DNA of 64,000 nt from JABSOG01 sp041583135 (GCA_041583135.1 JBFHGJ010000015.1:1-64000); one strand, 5' to 3'; numbered from the stretch's first letter, positions 47,601-54,630 are shown. Numbers and translations: made by a program. Notes: a model not told the origin generated them from the sequence alone.

Positions 47601-50161
47601 ATCGAGTCACGAGCGAGCCGACACAAGGCACGCTCTCAGGTAATGCGCCAAATTTAGTGTACTCACCGAATGCCAATTTCAACGGTAGCGACAGCTTTGC
47701 CTATGTTGCCAACGACGGCAATGTCGATTCGGCCGCCGCAACAGTCAACATTACCATTAACCCGATCAATGATGCCCCAACAGCCGTAAACGATGCGGTT
47801 AGCCACAGCGGTTGGACGCCGTTTGATATCAACGTGCTAAGTAACGACAGTGATGCCGACGGTGACACCATCACCATTACCGGCGTAACGGCCACCTCCG
47901 GCACCGCGACCACCGATGGCAATACCGTCAACTACACGCCTGTAAACGGCTTCATTGGCGCCACGGCGTTAAGTTATACCATTGCAGATGGCAATGGCGG
48001 CGTTGCGAGTGCCATTGTTCAGTTGACCATCAGCGCCGATGGCGGTAATAATCGCGCGCTCGTCAGTGTCCCTGCCGACATTGAAGTCATGGCAACGGGC
48101 CTGCTGACCAAAGTTGACCTTGGCGTTGCCACGGCTATAGACGCACAAGGCAATCCACTGGCAGTGACCATGCTCAATGACAGCAACTACTTCAAGCCAG
48201 GGGTCAATACGGTGTATTGGCAAGCGACCGATGCTCAAGGCAATACCACAGTAGCCAGCCAGCAAGTGCTGGTACACCCGAAAGTCAGCATTGCCAGCGA
48301 TCAGGTGGCAGTTGAGGGCTTTACTGCAACGATTACAGTGCACCTCAACGGACAGTCGCCTGTCTATCCAGTGACAGTGCCTTACTCTGTTGAGGGTAGT
48401 GCGGTTTATGGTGAAGATCATGATCTCACCGATGGCGTCCTAAGCATTGAATCCGGCACCGAAGGTCGTATTGTGGTTAACCTCTATCAAGACAACTATT
48501 TAGATGATCTGGAAACGCTCACCGTTAAATTGGATGACGCGCTCAACTTGGGCGCTCAGCGCAACCACACCTTGAGCCTAAGCGAAAGTAACCTGCCACC
48601 GATGCTTAGCTTTAAAGTTAAGCAAGACGAGCGGGAAAACATCAGCGTGTATAAAGATGGCGGTTTAGTCAACATCGATGCGTTGGCCGCCCACGCCGAC
48701 CCAAGTAAACAATATCGTTATCAATGGTCAACTGAGGAAGAAGCGTTGCAACAGTACATGGGTACTGAACCAGGCTTAAGCTTCCCGCTCGATGAGCTTG
48801 CACCGGGCAACTATAGCTTAAACGTTACAGTCACCGACACGGACTACGATTGGGTCAGCCTCAACAAAACCTTAAACTTCACCGTTGCACAAAGCGTCGC
48901 CCAGTTAGATCAAAGCGACAGCGATGGTGACGGTATCAACGACAGGCTTGAGGGCTTAAATGACAGTGACGGCGACGGCATTGCCGATTACCTCGATGCC
49001 ATCAACAGTTGTGATGTGCTGCAAAGTGCGCGCCTAGAAGCCAAACGTTTCTTAATTGAAGGCGCAGCAGGCAACTGTCTCAGTTTGGGCCAAACCGCGC
49101 TTAAGACGGCACAAGCGGCCGCATTGGTTCAAGATGACGACACCACAGATGGCTGGCTCGATTTGGTTATCGAGCACTTGGCCATTAGCGGCCAATCAAG
49201 CTATGTGATCATGCCACAGCAACGACCACTTGCCGATAACGCCAGCTTCCAAATCAAATCCAGTCAAGACCAGTGGTTTGAGTTTGTCAGTGATAGCAAT
49301 AACTACTTGGTGTCGGCCCAAGGCGATGCCGGTTTCTGCCCGGCGGCAGGTAGCAACACATGGCAACGCGGCCTTAAGGCCGGTCACTGGTGTGTGATGA
49401 TGGTGATTAGCGACGGCGGTCCTAACGATATCGATGGCCAAGCCGACAACCGAATCGTTGTACGCGCAGGTCTTAGAGCGGCGCTACAAAACAATCGTCC
49501 AAGTGCAATTGATGACAGCGTGCAAGCGCGCGCCGGTGTCGCTCAGGTCATTGATGCTTTGAGCAACGACAGTGACAGTGATGGCGATAGTCTCACCATC
49601 AGTTCGGCCACGGCCCTGTTTGGTCAGGTCAGCATTGTCGCCAACCAACTGCACTATCAGCCACCGGCAACCCTGTTCGGCCAAGATACCATCACCTATG
49701 GGATCAGTGACAACAATGGAGGCACCAGCTTTGCCAAGGTCGCTCTTGCTGTCAGCATGAACCGCGCGCCAGTAGTCAATGACGATAGTGCCAGCGTAAC
49801 CGGTGGTCAAGAGGTGCAGATCAATGTCTTAGCCAATGATAGCGATGCCGACGGCGATATGTTGACCATTGACAGCGTAAGTGCCGAGCGTGGATCTATA
49901 AGCGTCAATCAAGCACAGCAGCTGGTTTATCGCGCTGACAATGACTTTGCCGGTCAAGTGGTTATTCAATATAGCGTGAATGATGGCTTTGGTGGTCAGG
50001 CTAGCGCACAAGTGCTGGTGACGGTCAACCGCGCTTCGCAACCGCAGTCACAATCTTCTGCTGACAGCGCTAACACCAGTTCAGGTGGTGGTACAATGTA
50101 CTGGCTGTGGCTAATGTTAGGCGCTATCGGTATAGCCAGAGCCAATAGCCGCAAGCACTAA
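38675..50161 (+). CDS. Giant GlyGly-CTERM surface protein with DUF11-like, Ig-like and tandem-95 repeats
   Basis: A 3828-residue exported protein starting one base after the lipoprotein stop; the longer open frame before ATG 38675 only overlaps that gene. A signal peptide ends about PAWAG. Modules in order: six DUF11/DUF7933-like repeats (FSIAFSPTTIAPG type), a transition region, eleven Ig-like repeats of about 96 residues (ATFTFSEDVSGF type), a Big_5-like domain (SPANGSVDVATKPELVLTFS), ten tandem-95-like repeats, HYR-like, Calx-beta-like and PKD-like domains. A TSP3-type segment DSDGDGIND (about 3413-3445), a choice-of-anchor-like domain and two more tandem-95 units follow. The end SSGGGTMYWLWL, helix and RKH is a GlyGly-CTERM tail, a predicted rhombosortase target. 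Likely an adhesin or matrix protein. Confidence 0.9.
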   Translation: MNRQTFNSKRQDKSIVSRILSLGAMLLTMVTALMTSLPAWAGTPTFSIAFSPTTIAPGATSTLTYTINNSANNVGISSVAFNNTLPAGMTIKDPNNASTTCSGGTFTATAGSNTINFSDYRIGLGTSCTLSVDVTSSTGGSHTNTTSTLTSSAGSTAAASATLTVDTARPGFSMAFSPSTITPGGVSTLTYTIDNSLNGTNASLLVFTHNLPAGMTVASNPNTSGGTCSALTWAPSPGSSSLSFQGGFPTVNAGSICTVKVDVTVASAGTYHTTTGDLSQNNSNPSGPASAQLNVEVPFMYMTFPNYAAPGASITLSYTMTNADRLNDATGITFSNDLNATLSGLAATALPSTGFCGAGSTISGTSNITVSNASLASGTSCTFSITVLVPSNAAAGSYTNNTSTINLDLGGATTKTAVSNTLTVKKAPRLTMSFIDDPTASGQDVTLRYTLTNTDTANTASAITFTTSLNDSFSGTVIKTLPAANSCGSGSSFTASADSNNNLNFTTTNANLAAGANCTFDVILTIPSDATPGSFVYTSSSVKATISGDTLYGSAATDTLVIVAPPTLQFAITESSATPGATVAAQITMNYSANASADVTGIGFTVDLNSALSGLVATSATQSNVCGSGSSISGTSTLTFSGGSLSPGNSCSFSITLQVPGSAPAGSITVNTSTITGTTASKAVTGAAASDTLLVTGLSLSHQYLTNPILANNTTTIRYTLTNAATAQAATAIAFTHSLTQVISGMAVSGALATTPCGASSTLTGTTTLILSGGELQPGTSCTFDVTVLVPANAADGINSSITSALSATVNASNITADASSASLTVESLSVLLSSTAGSSTSTSPIPLKIDFSRDVTGFALSDLTIANGSGSNFAGSGKSYTVDVTPAADGNVTIDLAAGVVNDQVFPAVTNPAATQLSIAYAASQPVPVPSLVISSPSASKANSGPISYTITYTNAETVGLTSSHITLNKTGTANASVAVTNGTTTTPTVTLSSISGDGTLGISLAANTARNNTQTAPAAGPSSTFTVDNTAPSITISNGSVTTTNAPFTATFTFSEAVSNFAVGDISVTNAVLSSFTTVSSSVYTAVVTPSAQGNVTLSVAANSAQDATGNNNTVSNQLTVLYDSIAPTLSITGPKAPTNTAFTATFTFSEDVSGFTQADIVVANGVLSNFSATSAKVYTTTVTPSAQGNVTLDVAANVANDASGNNNSAASQYSVEYDSVKPTVVISGGANPTNAAFTATITFNEDVNGFTQSDLSVSNAVLSNFSATSAKVYTVTVTPSADGTVTIDLAADTANDNATNGNAAATQYSTVYDGTKPTVVISSPASVVNAAFVATFTFSEAVNGFSSADIAATNAAISNFAATSSSVYTATVTPTTEGNVLLDIASGAAQDNAGNNNDAASQYTVKYDITAPTLTISGPQVATNAAFTATFTFSEDVTGFDASDINTANAVLTNFAATSAKVYTATVTPSSQGTVTLDVAANRAIDSAGNNNTAATQYAVTYDTVNPTLAISSTTNSPTNTAFAVTFTFSEEVSGFTVNDVQVGNGTATNFVTTSASVYSATITPSAEGNVTVNVNASAAADKAGNLNTAATPFSMTYDTTGPTVTIIGPNTPSNVAYTLTINFSEDVSGFIQSDINVSNGVLSNFASNSSSSYSVLVTPSAQGDVSVNVPASAALDLAGNANTASNNHVITYDTIAPTVVITGPTTPSNSAFTATVTFSEDVTGFAQSDIIVSNASLSSFSATSAKVYTVLVTPTAQNTVSLNIPTAAAIDSANNGNSAANEFSVVYDSVAPTVTISGPRVPQNSGFSATFTFSEDVTGFTASDIVVGNAVLSNFATTSAKVYTATITPSSQGSVTLDIAAAVAQDSAGNNNDAATQYTVDYDSVAPSLVISGPAGPVSTTFTATFTFSEEVSGFTQGDIQLSNASIANFATSDNKIFTASITPINSGALTLNVAAATAQDLAGNNNLAASEYSITYDNVRPGIKLTSPSSSVNAPFTTTMTFTKAVNNFDTSKITVTNAALSNFDSSSAPVYTVLVTPTAAGQVSLVINEGVVSDAANNTNTASNTLNVQYDTSVPTLVSLSPANGSVDVATKPELVLTFSESMLAGSSNNLISVKQLSDNSVFEAVAANTQAVTIDGSTVKVALSKTMAEYTQYYVTVDAGAFTDLASNAYAGFNNNTTWQFKVINLPPVTVADAVVVDEDNSAKIDILANDSGNNSDINPASVLFSSLPTSGKVQLNSATGLVTYTPTANFYGNDSFSYTVSDMIGDRSAQTSVKITVNATNDAPVANHDVATTAQNNALTINVLSNDSDPDGSLNSAGLRIVSRPHNGWVEVIGGQARYTPNTNYQGTDSFEYVAIDNAGLTSNAATVYVNVSGNNIPPTANADSTSTTEDNSVSIDILSNDSDSDGSLDTSAVIVLTAPGNGTATVQSGGTILYTPASNYNGSDSFSYIVKDNLGAYSNLATVSVSISAVNDAPEALNDVLVLLNTIDTHSLNILGNDFDVDGSITTVNIITQPTQGSLSLDSETFLVSYTPNADYSGTDSFTYQVQDNNGATSATATVSIGRNAPNEAPLANDDHAQTQEDKFIAIAVLSNDSDSDGVIDRSSLTITSNPTNGSVTVNRAGGVVFYTPNSNFSGNDSFVYRVADNNGATATATAHIRVIAVNDAPVAASQNVQVNEDSSVSFSLTATDAENDGLNYFLDRYPSNGTLSGTVPNLTYTPQANFNGADSLTFYVDDGNSQSASATITLTVNGVNDQPQANSQQVQLLEDTSIAIFLSGSDIDNDALTYVITSAPANGILTGSGNSRVYAPSANFSGSDSFKFVVNDGTQNSPEATVSITVTGFNDAPIAASQTVTTNEDNSVAITLSAVDPEGATINYILTSNPRNGTLSGSAPNLNYTPNSNFEGTDNFTFTASDASLTSATATVTINVNAVNDSPTVRTLNVTANEDVPLSITLVGSDIDNTNLSYRVTSEPTQGTLSGNAPNLVYSPNANFNGSDSFAYVANDGNVDSAAATVNITINPINDAPTAVNDAVSHSGWTPFDINVLSNDSDADGDTITITGVTATSGTATTDGNTVNYTPVNGFIGATALSYTIADGNGGVASAIVQLTISADGGNNRALVSVPADIEVMATGLLTKVDLGVATAIDAQGNPLAVTMLNDSNYFKPGVNTVYWQATDAQGNTTVASQQVLVHPKVSIASDQVAVEGFTATITVHLNGQSPVYPVTVPYSVEGSAVYGEDHDLTDGVLSIESGTEGRIVVNLYQDNYLDDLETLTVKLDDALNLGAQRNHTLSLSESNLPPMLSFKVKQDERENISVYKDGGLVNIDALAAHADPSKQYRYQWSTEEEALQQYMGTEPGLSFPLDELAPGNYSLNVTVTDTDYDWVSLNKTLNFTVAQSVAQLDQSDSDGDGINDRLEGLNDSDGDGIADYLDAINSCDVLQSARLEAKRFLIEGAAGNCLSLGQTALKTAQAAALVQDDDTTDGWLDLVIEHLAISGQSSYVIMPQQRPLADNASFQIKSSQDQWFEFVSDSNNYLVSAQGDAGFCPAAGSNTWQRGLKAGHWCVMMVISDGGPNDIDGQADNRIVVRAGLRAALQNNRPSAIDDSVQARAGVAQVIDALSNDSDSDGDSLTISSATALFGQVSIVANQLHYQPPATLFGQDTITYGISDNNGGTSFAKVALAVSMNRAPVVNDDSASVTGGQEVQINVLANDSDADGDMLTIDSVSAERGSISVNQAQQLVYRADNDFAGQVVIQYSVNDGFGGQASAQVLVTVNRASQPQSQSSADSANTSSGGGTMYWLWLMLGAIGIARANSRKH
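38800..41150 (+). repeat. Six DUF11/DUF7933-like repeats
   Basis: Units of about 110-140 codons open with lines such as PGFSMAFSPSTITPGG and contain STLTYTI-N, C-GSG or TCSGG and SCT-SVDVT. The paired cysteines in most units could form disulfides outside the cell. They form the N-terminal fifth of the giant surface protein. Confidence 0.75.
41762..44905 (+). repeat. Eleven tandem Ig-like repeats of about 288 bp
   Basis: Unit starts include APTLSITGP, KPTVVISGG, APTVVITGP and APSLVISGP; each contains FTATFTFSEDVSGF and ends with Y-V-YD. Neighbouring units share long stretches at the DNA level, such as ACCGCCACCTTTACC, more than the tandem-95 units do, so unequal crossing-over could change the copy number. 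Confidence 0.85.
45248..48040 (+). repeat. Ten tandem-95-like repeats in the second giant gene
   Basis: Units begin NLPPVTVADA, NDAPVANHD, NIPPTANAD and so on, with VLSNDSD and YTPN-NF-G-DSF motifs. Two more units lie near the C-terminus (about 49494-50036). Several units replace the DD pair with SQ (NDAPVAASQ), which would alter their calcium sites. Confidence 0.75.
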
Positions 50162-50458
50162 AAAACACGCCCTAATATACGAGCGCAAGGACGCGACTCG
50201 GCGTATCTCCCTCAGCAAAAATCTCAACTCGGATACAACACAAAAGCGCCCAAGCTTACAACCCGTGAAGCCAGTGGCATCACTGCTAGGTACACTCTTG
50301 TGTGGGCAAATTTAACCACGAGCGATGAAAAAGTAGCCTTTGACCATTACTTTTTACAAGCGTTATCAAAGCGCTATGAGGTTTATGCCAAAACCAGTAT
50401 TGCCGAGCAACTGACCATCGTACTACCAAGTAAAGCGGAAAATGAAAAACGCTCATAA
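50162..50458 (+). pseudogene. Start-less N-terminal fragment of a frameshifted gene
   Basis: Directly after the giant-gene stop the same frame stays open for 98 codons without ATG, ending TAA at 50456-50458. The later part reads like protein (GITARYTLVWANLTTSDEK, then FDHYFLQALSKRYEVYAK). The frame of the next gene opens at 50446, and the two overlap at an A-rich stretch (GAAAATGAAAAAC, 50439-50451), the likely frameshift site. Read together they suggest one damaged gene whose own start is lost. Not recognised. Confidence 0.45.
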
Positions 50459-50565
50459 CTCATAACCTTAGCAACAACATACAAGACTATTATGCCATCA
50501 AACAGGGTTTAGAAACCCTTGCGCAAATCGCCAACCCTGACGACTATTTAAGTGCCCTGCCGGAT

Positions 50566-51261
50566 ATGAAGCCGCTGATCAAGTGGGTGATTAGCGGTCA
50601 AGGCAAGATGGACTACTTTGATAGCATTGGCAATACGCTTTTACCTGACGGTTCATCAACTTATTGTTTTGACTGCTACTACCATATTGACCAAATTCTT
50701 GCCGATGGTGGTGCAAGCTATGGCGGCTCATATGATTGGCAAGGCTATGCCAGCCGGGGGTATAGTTTAGGCCCTGATGACGGTGCTGATTTGGAAAATG
50801 AGCTATGTAGAATCTATGGTAACTGTGCTGCTTCGATGTATACGTTTTACTTCGACGATACGAGGACTGTAGGTGAAGGCACACAAAGCAGAGTTGTATA
50901 TAGAAACTACTTGCAGACGTTTGATAGACTTCACAGTCTTGATCAACGTTTTATGTTTGTGCATTTTTTCTTGCAAGAGCTATCGCAAAAAATGACTGTT
51001 GTTGGCAGCAATAGTGAAGACAGCGAATTTCACATTCCAATTCGAACTTATGTAGAAGGAAAAGACCAACCTTATTGGTATCGAATGAATTTAACTGGTG
51101 ATATACCTTATCGAGACTTTATGCACGGCTTAAGTAAAGTCCAACAAGGCAACCCTCAGCCTGAGGACTACCCAGCCATGATGACGCTGGTTGAAAAGGT
51201 GATGGATGGTGATCGTTTACTAACCAATGATGAGTTAAATGCGTTGATCCAAAATCTCTAA
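50566..51261 (+). CDS. Unknown protein, probably the C-terminal part of a broken gene
   Basis: A 231-residue reading from ATG 50566; the frame is open from 50446, and the upstream residues (YYAIKQGLETLAQIANPDDYLSALPD) look coding, so this ATG may be internal. The sequence is rich in Tyr, Asp and Gly (CFDCYYHIDQILADGG, YDWQGYASRGYSLGPDDGAD) and has no signal peptide or membrane helix. No family is recognised. Base composition is more AT-rich than the giant genes, hinting at different ancestry. No clear ribosome-binding site precedes it. It may be expressed in fragment form or be dead. Confidence 0.5.
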   Translation: MKPLIKWVISGQGKMDYFDSIGNTLLPDGSSTYCFDCYYHIDQILADGGASYGGSYDWQGYASRGYSLGPDDGADLENELCRIYGNCAASMYTFYFDDTRTVGEGTQSRVVYRNYLQTFDRLHSLDQRFMFVHFFLQELSQKMTVVGSNSEDSEFHIPIRTYVEGKDQPYWYRMNLTGDIPYRDFMHGLSKVQQGNPQPEDYPAMMTLVEKVMDGDRLLTNDELNALIQNL

Positions 51262-51271
51262 GTCATATACG

Positions 51272-51376
51272 GCGTAAGTCATCACCAAGGAGATTGGCAC
51301 TTGGCGATGAGCAGTAGGAAGTACAAAAGTTTACCTAGAGCAACTTCGTACTTCCTATCCATCGTTTGACTTACGC
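51272..51376. repeat. Nested inverted repeats between the unknown gene and katG
   Basis: Outer arms GCGTAAGTCA (51272-51281) and TGACTTACGC (51367-51376) enclose two inner hairpins: TCACCAAG/CTTGGCGA with one mismatch, and TAGGAAGTAC (51315-51324) with GTACTTCCTA (51348-51357). The whole 105 bp could fold as a cloverleaf-like structure. It lies between convergent genes and may end both transcripts, or be a small mobile-element remnant. Confidence 0.55.
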
Positions 51377-51378
51377 GC

Positions 51379-53586
51379 TTAGTTCAAATCGAAGCGGTCG
51401 GCATTCATTACTTGCGTCCATGCCTGAACAAAATCACTGACAAATTTGCCTTTAGCATCGTCACAGGCATACACCTCAGCCAATGCGCGCAACTGTGAGT
51501 TGGCACCAAAGATAAGGTCAACTCTCGATGCCTGCCACTTCACCTCACCGCTAACACTATCACGGCCTTCAAAGGTTTGTGCACTGCTATCGAGCGGTTG
51601 CCACTTCACCCCCATGTCCACCAAGTTGACAAAAAAGTCATTGCTCAATACACCGGGTTTATCTGTCAGCACACCCAAATGAGATTGCTCAAAATTGGCA
51701 TTAAGCACCCTAAGGCCACCAACCAATACCGTCATTTGGGGGGCACTCAGCCCCAACAACTGCGCTTTGTCGAGCAACATTTCTTCACTACTGACCGAGA
51801 ACTGCTGTTTTTGATAGTTTCTAAAACCATCGGCCAAAGGTTCGAGCACCGCAAAAGAATCGGCGTCGGTTTGCTCATCGCTGGCATCAACACGTCCCGG
51901 GCTAAAAGGCACCTGAAGGTGATAGCCACCAAGCTCGGCGGAATGCTCAATCGCCGCACAGCCGCCAAGTACAATCATGTCAGCCAAAGAAATGGCTTTG
52001 TCACCCCTTTGCGCCTGATTGAACTCGGCGCGGATCTGCTCAAGCGCCGCCAGTACTTTGTTCAATTGTGCTGGCTGATTGACCACCCAATCTTTTTGCG
52101 GCGCCAGACGAATACGGGCACCGTTGGCACCGCCACGGCTGTCTGAGCCTCTAAAGGTCGATGCGCTCGACCAAGCGGTATAAACCAGCTCAGCAACGCT
52201 CAGTTCACTGTCATTGATTTTGCGCTTCAGCTCGGCAATATCATTGCCATCCACCAAAGCATGTTCACAAGTGGGCAGCGGATCTTGCCAAATAAGGTCT
52301 TCGGCAGGCACCTCAGGCCCTAAGTAGCGCACTTTTGGTCCCATATCGCGATGGGTCAGCTTAAACCAGGCACGGGCAAAGGCGTCGGCAAATTCATCGG
52401 GGTTTTGATGAAAATGCTCAGCGATTTTACGATACTCAGGATCCTCACGCATCGACATATCGGCGGTGGTCATCATAATACCGACCCGTTTACTGCTATC
52501 TTCGGCATCGGGCGCATGATCGCCATCGCTGAGTCCTTTCGCTACCCATTGATGGGCACCGGCGGGGCTTTTTGACAGCACCCAGTCATAACCAAGCAAC
52601 ACATCGAAATAGCCGTTATCCCATTGTACCGGGTTAGGAGTCCACGCCCCTTCAATGCCGCTGGTAATGGTATCGCTCCCCTTACCCGAGCCATAACTGC
52701 TTTGCCAACCAAAGCCCATCTGCTCTATTGGGGCGGCTTCTGGCTCAGGACCGACATGGGCAGCATCACCGGCGCCGTGCGCCTTGCCAAAGGTGTGTCC
52801 ACCTGCGGTCAATGCGACGGTCTCATAATCGTTCATGGCCATACGAGCAAAGGTTTCTCTGACATCTTTGCCAGAGGCGACAGGATCGGGATTGCCGTCA
52901 GGACCTTCGGGGTTGACGTAAATTAGCCCCATTTGTACCGCCGCAAGCGGGTTTTCCAACTCTCGCTCGCCACTGTAGCGCTTGTTGCCCAACCATTCGT
53001 CTTCGGCGCCCCAGTAAATATCTTCTTCAGGTGCCCAAATATCCACTCGACCACCGCCAAAACCAAAGGTTTTAAAGCCCATGGTTTCAAGGGCAACATT
53101 ACCGGCCAAAATAAACAAGTCAGCCCATGAGATCTTCTCACCGTACTTCTTCTTCACCGGCCACAACAAACGTCTGGCCTTATCGAGGTTGCCGTTGTCC
53201 GGCCAGCTGTTCAGTGGCGCAAAGCGTTGATTACCGGTCGCTGCGCCGCCACGGCCATCGGCGGTACGATAAGTACCGGCTGCGTGCCAAGCCATACGGA
53301 TCATAAATGGGCCGTAATGACCATAATCGGCAGGCCACCATGGCTGAGAGTCGGTCATCAAAGCGGCGAGATCTTGTTTCAAGGCATCATAATCAAGACT
53401 ATTGAAGGCTGTCGCATAATCAAAGCCTTCATCCATCGGATTGGAGCGAGCACCGTGTTGATGCAAAATGCTGAGGTTAAGCTGATTTGGCCACCAATCC
53501 ATATTTTGACGGCCATTGCCGCCAAGACTGGTATTGCTGCCATGCATCACCGGACATTTACCGCCACTATCACTATTGTTGTTCAT
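51379..53586 (-). CDS. katG: Catalase-peroxidase KatG
   Basis: Bifunctional heme enzyme that removes hydrogen peroxide. The distal heme triad is visible as Arg97, Trp100 and His101 in MIRMAWHAAGTYR; the Tyr of the Met-Tyr-Trp adduct lies in GLIYVNPEGPDG; and the proximal His is in LTAGGHTFGKAHGAG. The second, inactive peroxidase-like half follows from about residue 430. Length is 735 residues, typical. No signal peptide, so cytoplasmic. The ATG has AGGAGA 7 bases upstream. A perfect palindrome lies 52 bases before the start. Divergent from a periplasmic binding protein gene. Confidence 0.96.
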   Translation of the reverse strand: MNNNSDSGGKCPVMHGSNTSLGGNGRQNMDWWPNQLNLSILHQHGARSNPMDEGFDYATAFNSLDYDALKQDLAALMTDSQPWWPADYGHYGPFMIRMAWHAAGTYRTADGRGGAATGNQRFAPLNSWPDNGNLDKARRLLWPVKKKYGEKISWADLFILAGNVALETMGFKTFGFGGGRVDIWAPEEDIYWGAEDEWLGNKRYSGERELENPLAAVQMGLIYVNPEGPDGNPDPVASGKDVRETFARMAMNDYETVALTAGGHTFGKAHGAGDAAHVGPEPEAAPIEQMGFGWQSSYGSGKGSDTITSGIEGAWTPNPVQWDNGYFDVLLGYDWVLSKSPAGAHQWVAKGLSDGDHAPDAEDSSKRVGIMMTTADMSMREDPEYRKIAEHFHQNPDEFADAFARAWFKLTHRDMGPKVRYLGPEVPAEDLIWQDPLPTCEHALVDGNDIAELKRKINDSELSVAELVYTAWSSASTFRGSDSRGGANGARIRLAPQKDWVVNQPAQLNKVLAALEQIRAEFNQAQRGDKAISLADMIVLGGCAAIEHSAELGGYHLQVPFSPGRVDASDEQTDADSFAVLEPLADGFRNYQKQQFSVSSEEMLLDKAQLLGLSAPQMTVLVGGLRVLNANFEQSHLGVLTDKPGVLSNDFFVNLVDMGVKWQPLDSSAQTFEGRDSVSGEVKWQASRVDLIFGANSQLRALAEVYACDDAKGKFVSDFVQAWTQVMNADRFDLN

Positions 53587-53637
53587 CGTCTATCTCCTAT
53601 TGGCATCGCTTTGGATGCTGCTCAATGCAAAACATGA

Positions 53638-53651
53638 ACGCGTTAACGCGT
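53638..53651. promoter_or_regulatory. Perfect 14-bp palindrome in the katG leader
   Basis: ACGCGTTAACGCGT lies 52 bases upstream of the katG start codon, between it and the likely promoter (TATAGT on the minus strand near 53670). It does not resemble an OxyR or Fur site. It could be an operator of a local regulator or chance. Confidence 0.4.
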
Positions 53652-53806
53652 ACCCTTGGGTTACACTATAGACCCCGACTGCCGGTTACGACATTTAAAT
53701 AAACCGAACATCATCTTCACATTTATTGCTGCACACCTATGCCTTGCCAATCATCCAATATTCAACTTTAATTAACACTAGCGCTCGATAACGCCGGAGA
53801 GACATT

Positions 53807-54550
53807 ATTAGCATCAGCAAAAGCGCCTTCATATCACTGCTTTTATTCGTTATGACTCCATGCTTCGCAGCCAAAGAGCTGAATTTACTGACATCAGAGT
53901 ATCCTCCTTATGTCGGCAAGCACTTGCGCGATCGCGGTCCAATTGTCGAAATAGTCGTCGAAGCGTTTCGTCACAGTGGCTATCGCACCAATGTCTACAT
54001 CGTACCTTGGAGCAGTGCCATCAAAAATGGCGCAGGAGATAAGTTCGATGGCGTCTTTCCCGCGTGGCATTTTGCCGACAGAGAAGCCTCCTTCGTCTAC
54101 TCAAAAGCATTTGTGCCCGGCGAGTTGGTCTTTTTTAAAAAACGCGAGCAACAGTTAAACTATCGTCAGCTACACGACCTAAAAGGGTTGCTCATCGGCA
54201 TTGTCGAAGGCTATCGCTACCCCGACCCGTTTAACGCCGCCAACCTCAAAACCATCGCGGTGGGTAAAGATGAACAAAACATCGTCTTGTTGTGTCAAAA
54301 CAACATTGACCTCGCCTTGGCTGACCGCTTGGTCGGGAGCTACATCGTGAAAACCAAATACTCCGAATGCGCCAACAAGCTCCACTGGCTCAACCCGACA
54401 TTGACGACCACACCGCACTACCTAATCGTCTCGCGCAAAGTCAAAGATCACCTGCTCAAAGTCGATGCCTTCAATCGCGGTTTGGCGGCCATCGAGCAAA
54501 GCGGCCAACTCCAGCGTATTTTGCAAAAACACAGGTTAGAAACGAGGTAA
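53807..54550 (+). CDS. Periplasmic solute-binding-like protein with apparent ATT start
   Basis: An extracellular solute-binding family 3-like protein: ELNLLTSEYPPYVGKHLRDRGPIVEIVVEAF, a DGVFPAWHFADREASFVYSKAF hinge region and a second lobe ending LQRILQKH. The nearest ATG (53852) would cut the signal peptide in half. The frame upstream reads ISISKSAFISLLLFVMTPCFAA, a full signal peptide, and has no ATG, GTG or TTG before an in-frame TAA at 53789. GGAGA at 53796-53800 lies 6 bases before ATT at 53807 (ATT at 53804 is closer). So either ATT is the start or a point change removed it. 247 residues from 53807. Ligand unknown; these proteins may serve as amino-acid-type sensors without a transporter nearby. 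Confidence 0.75.
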   Translation: MSISKSAFISLLLFVMTPCFAAKELNLLTSEYPPYVGKHLRDRGPIVEIVVEAFRHSGYRTNVYIVPWSSAIKNGAGDKFDGVFPAWHFADREASFVYSKAFVPGELVFFKKREQQLNYRQLHDLKGLLIGIVEGYRYPDPFNAANLKTIAVGKDEQNIVLLCQNNIDLALADRLVGSYIVKTKYSECANKLHWLNPTLTTTPHYLIVSRKVKDHLLKVDAFNRGLAAIEQSGQLQRILQKHRLETR

Positions 54551-54630
54551 CTTGAGATAATTAGCCCATTGTCAAATAGCAGCAATTACGGCTACACTGA
54601 GTAAAATACCCCCATTTGACAGCTAAACCT

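Noticed and set aside
51577..52146. 189-codon plus-strand open frame antisense to katG
   Set aside because: Shadow of the KatG coding strand; no ribosome-binding site or recognisable domain.
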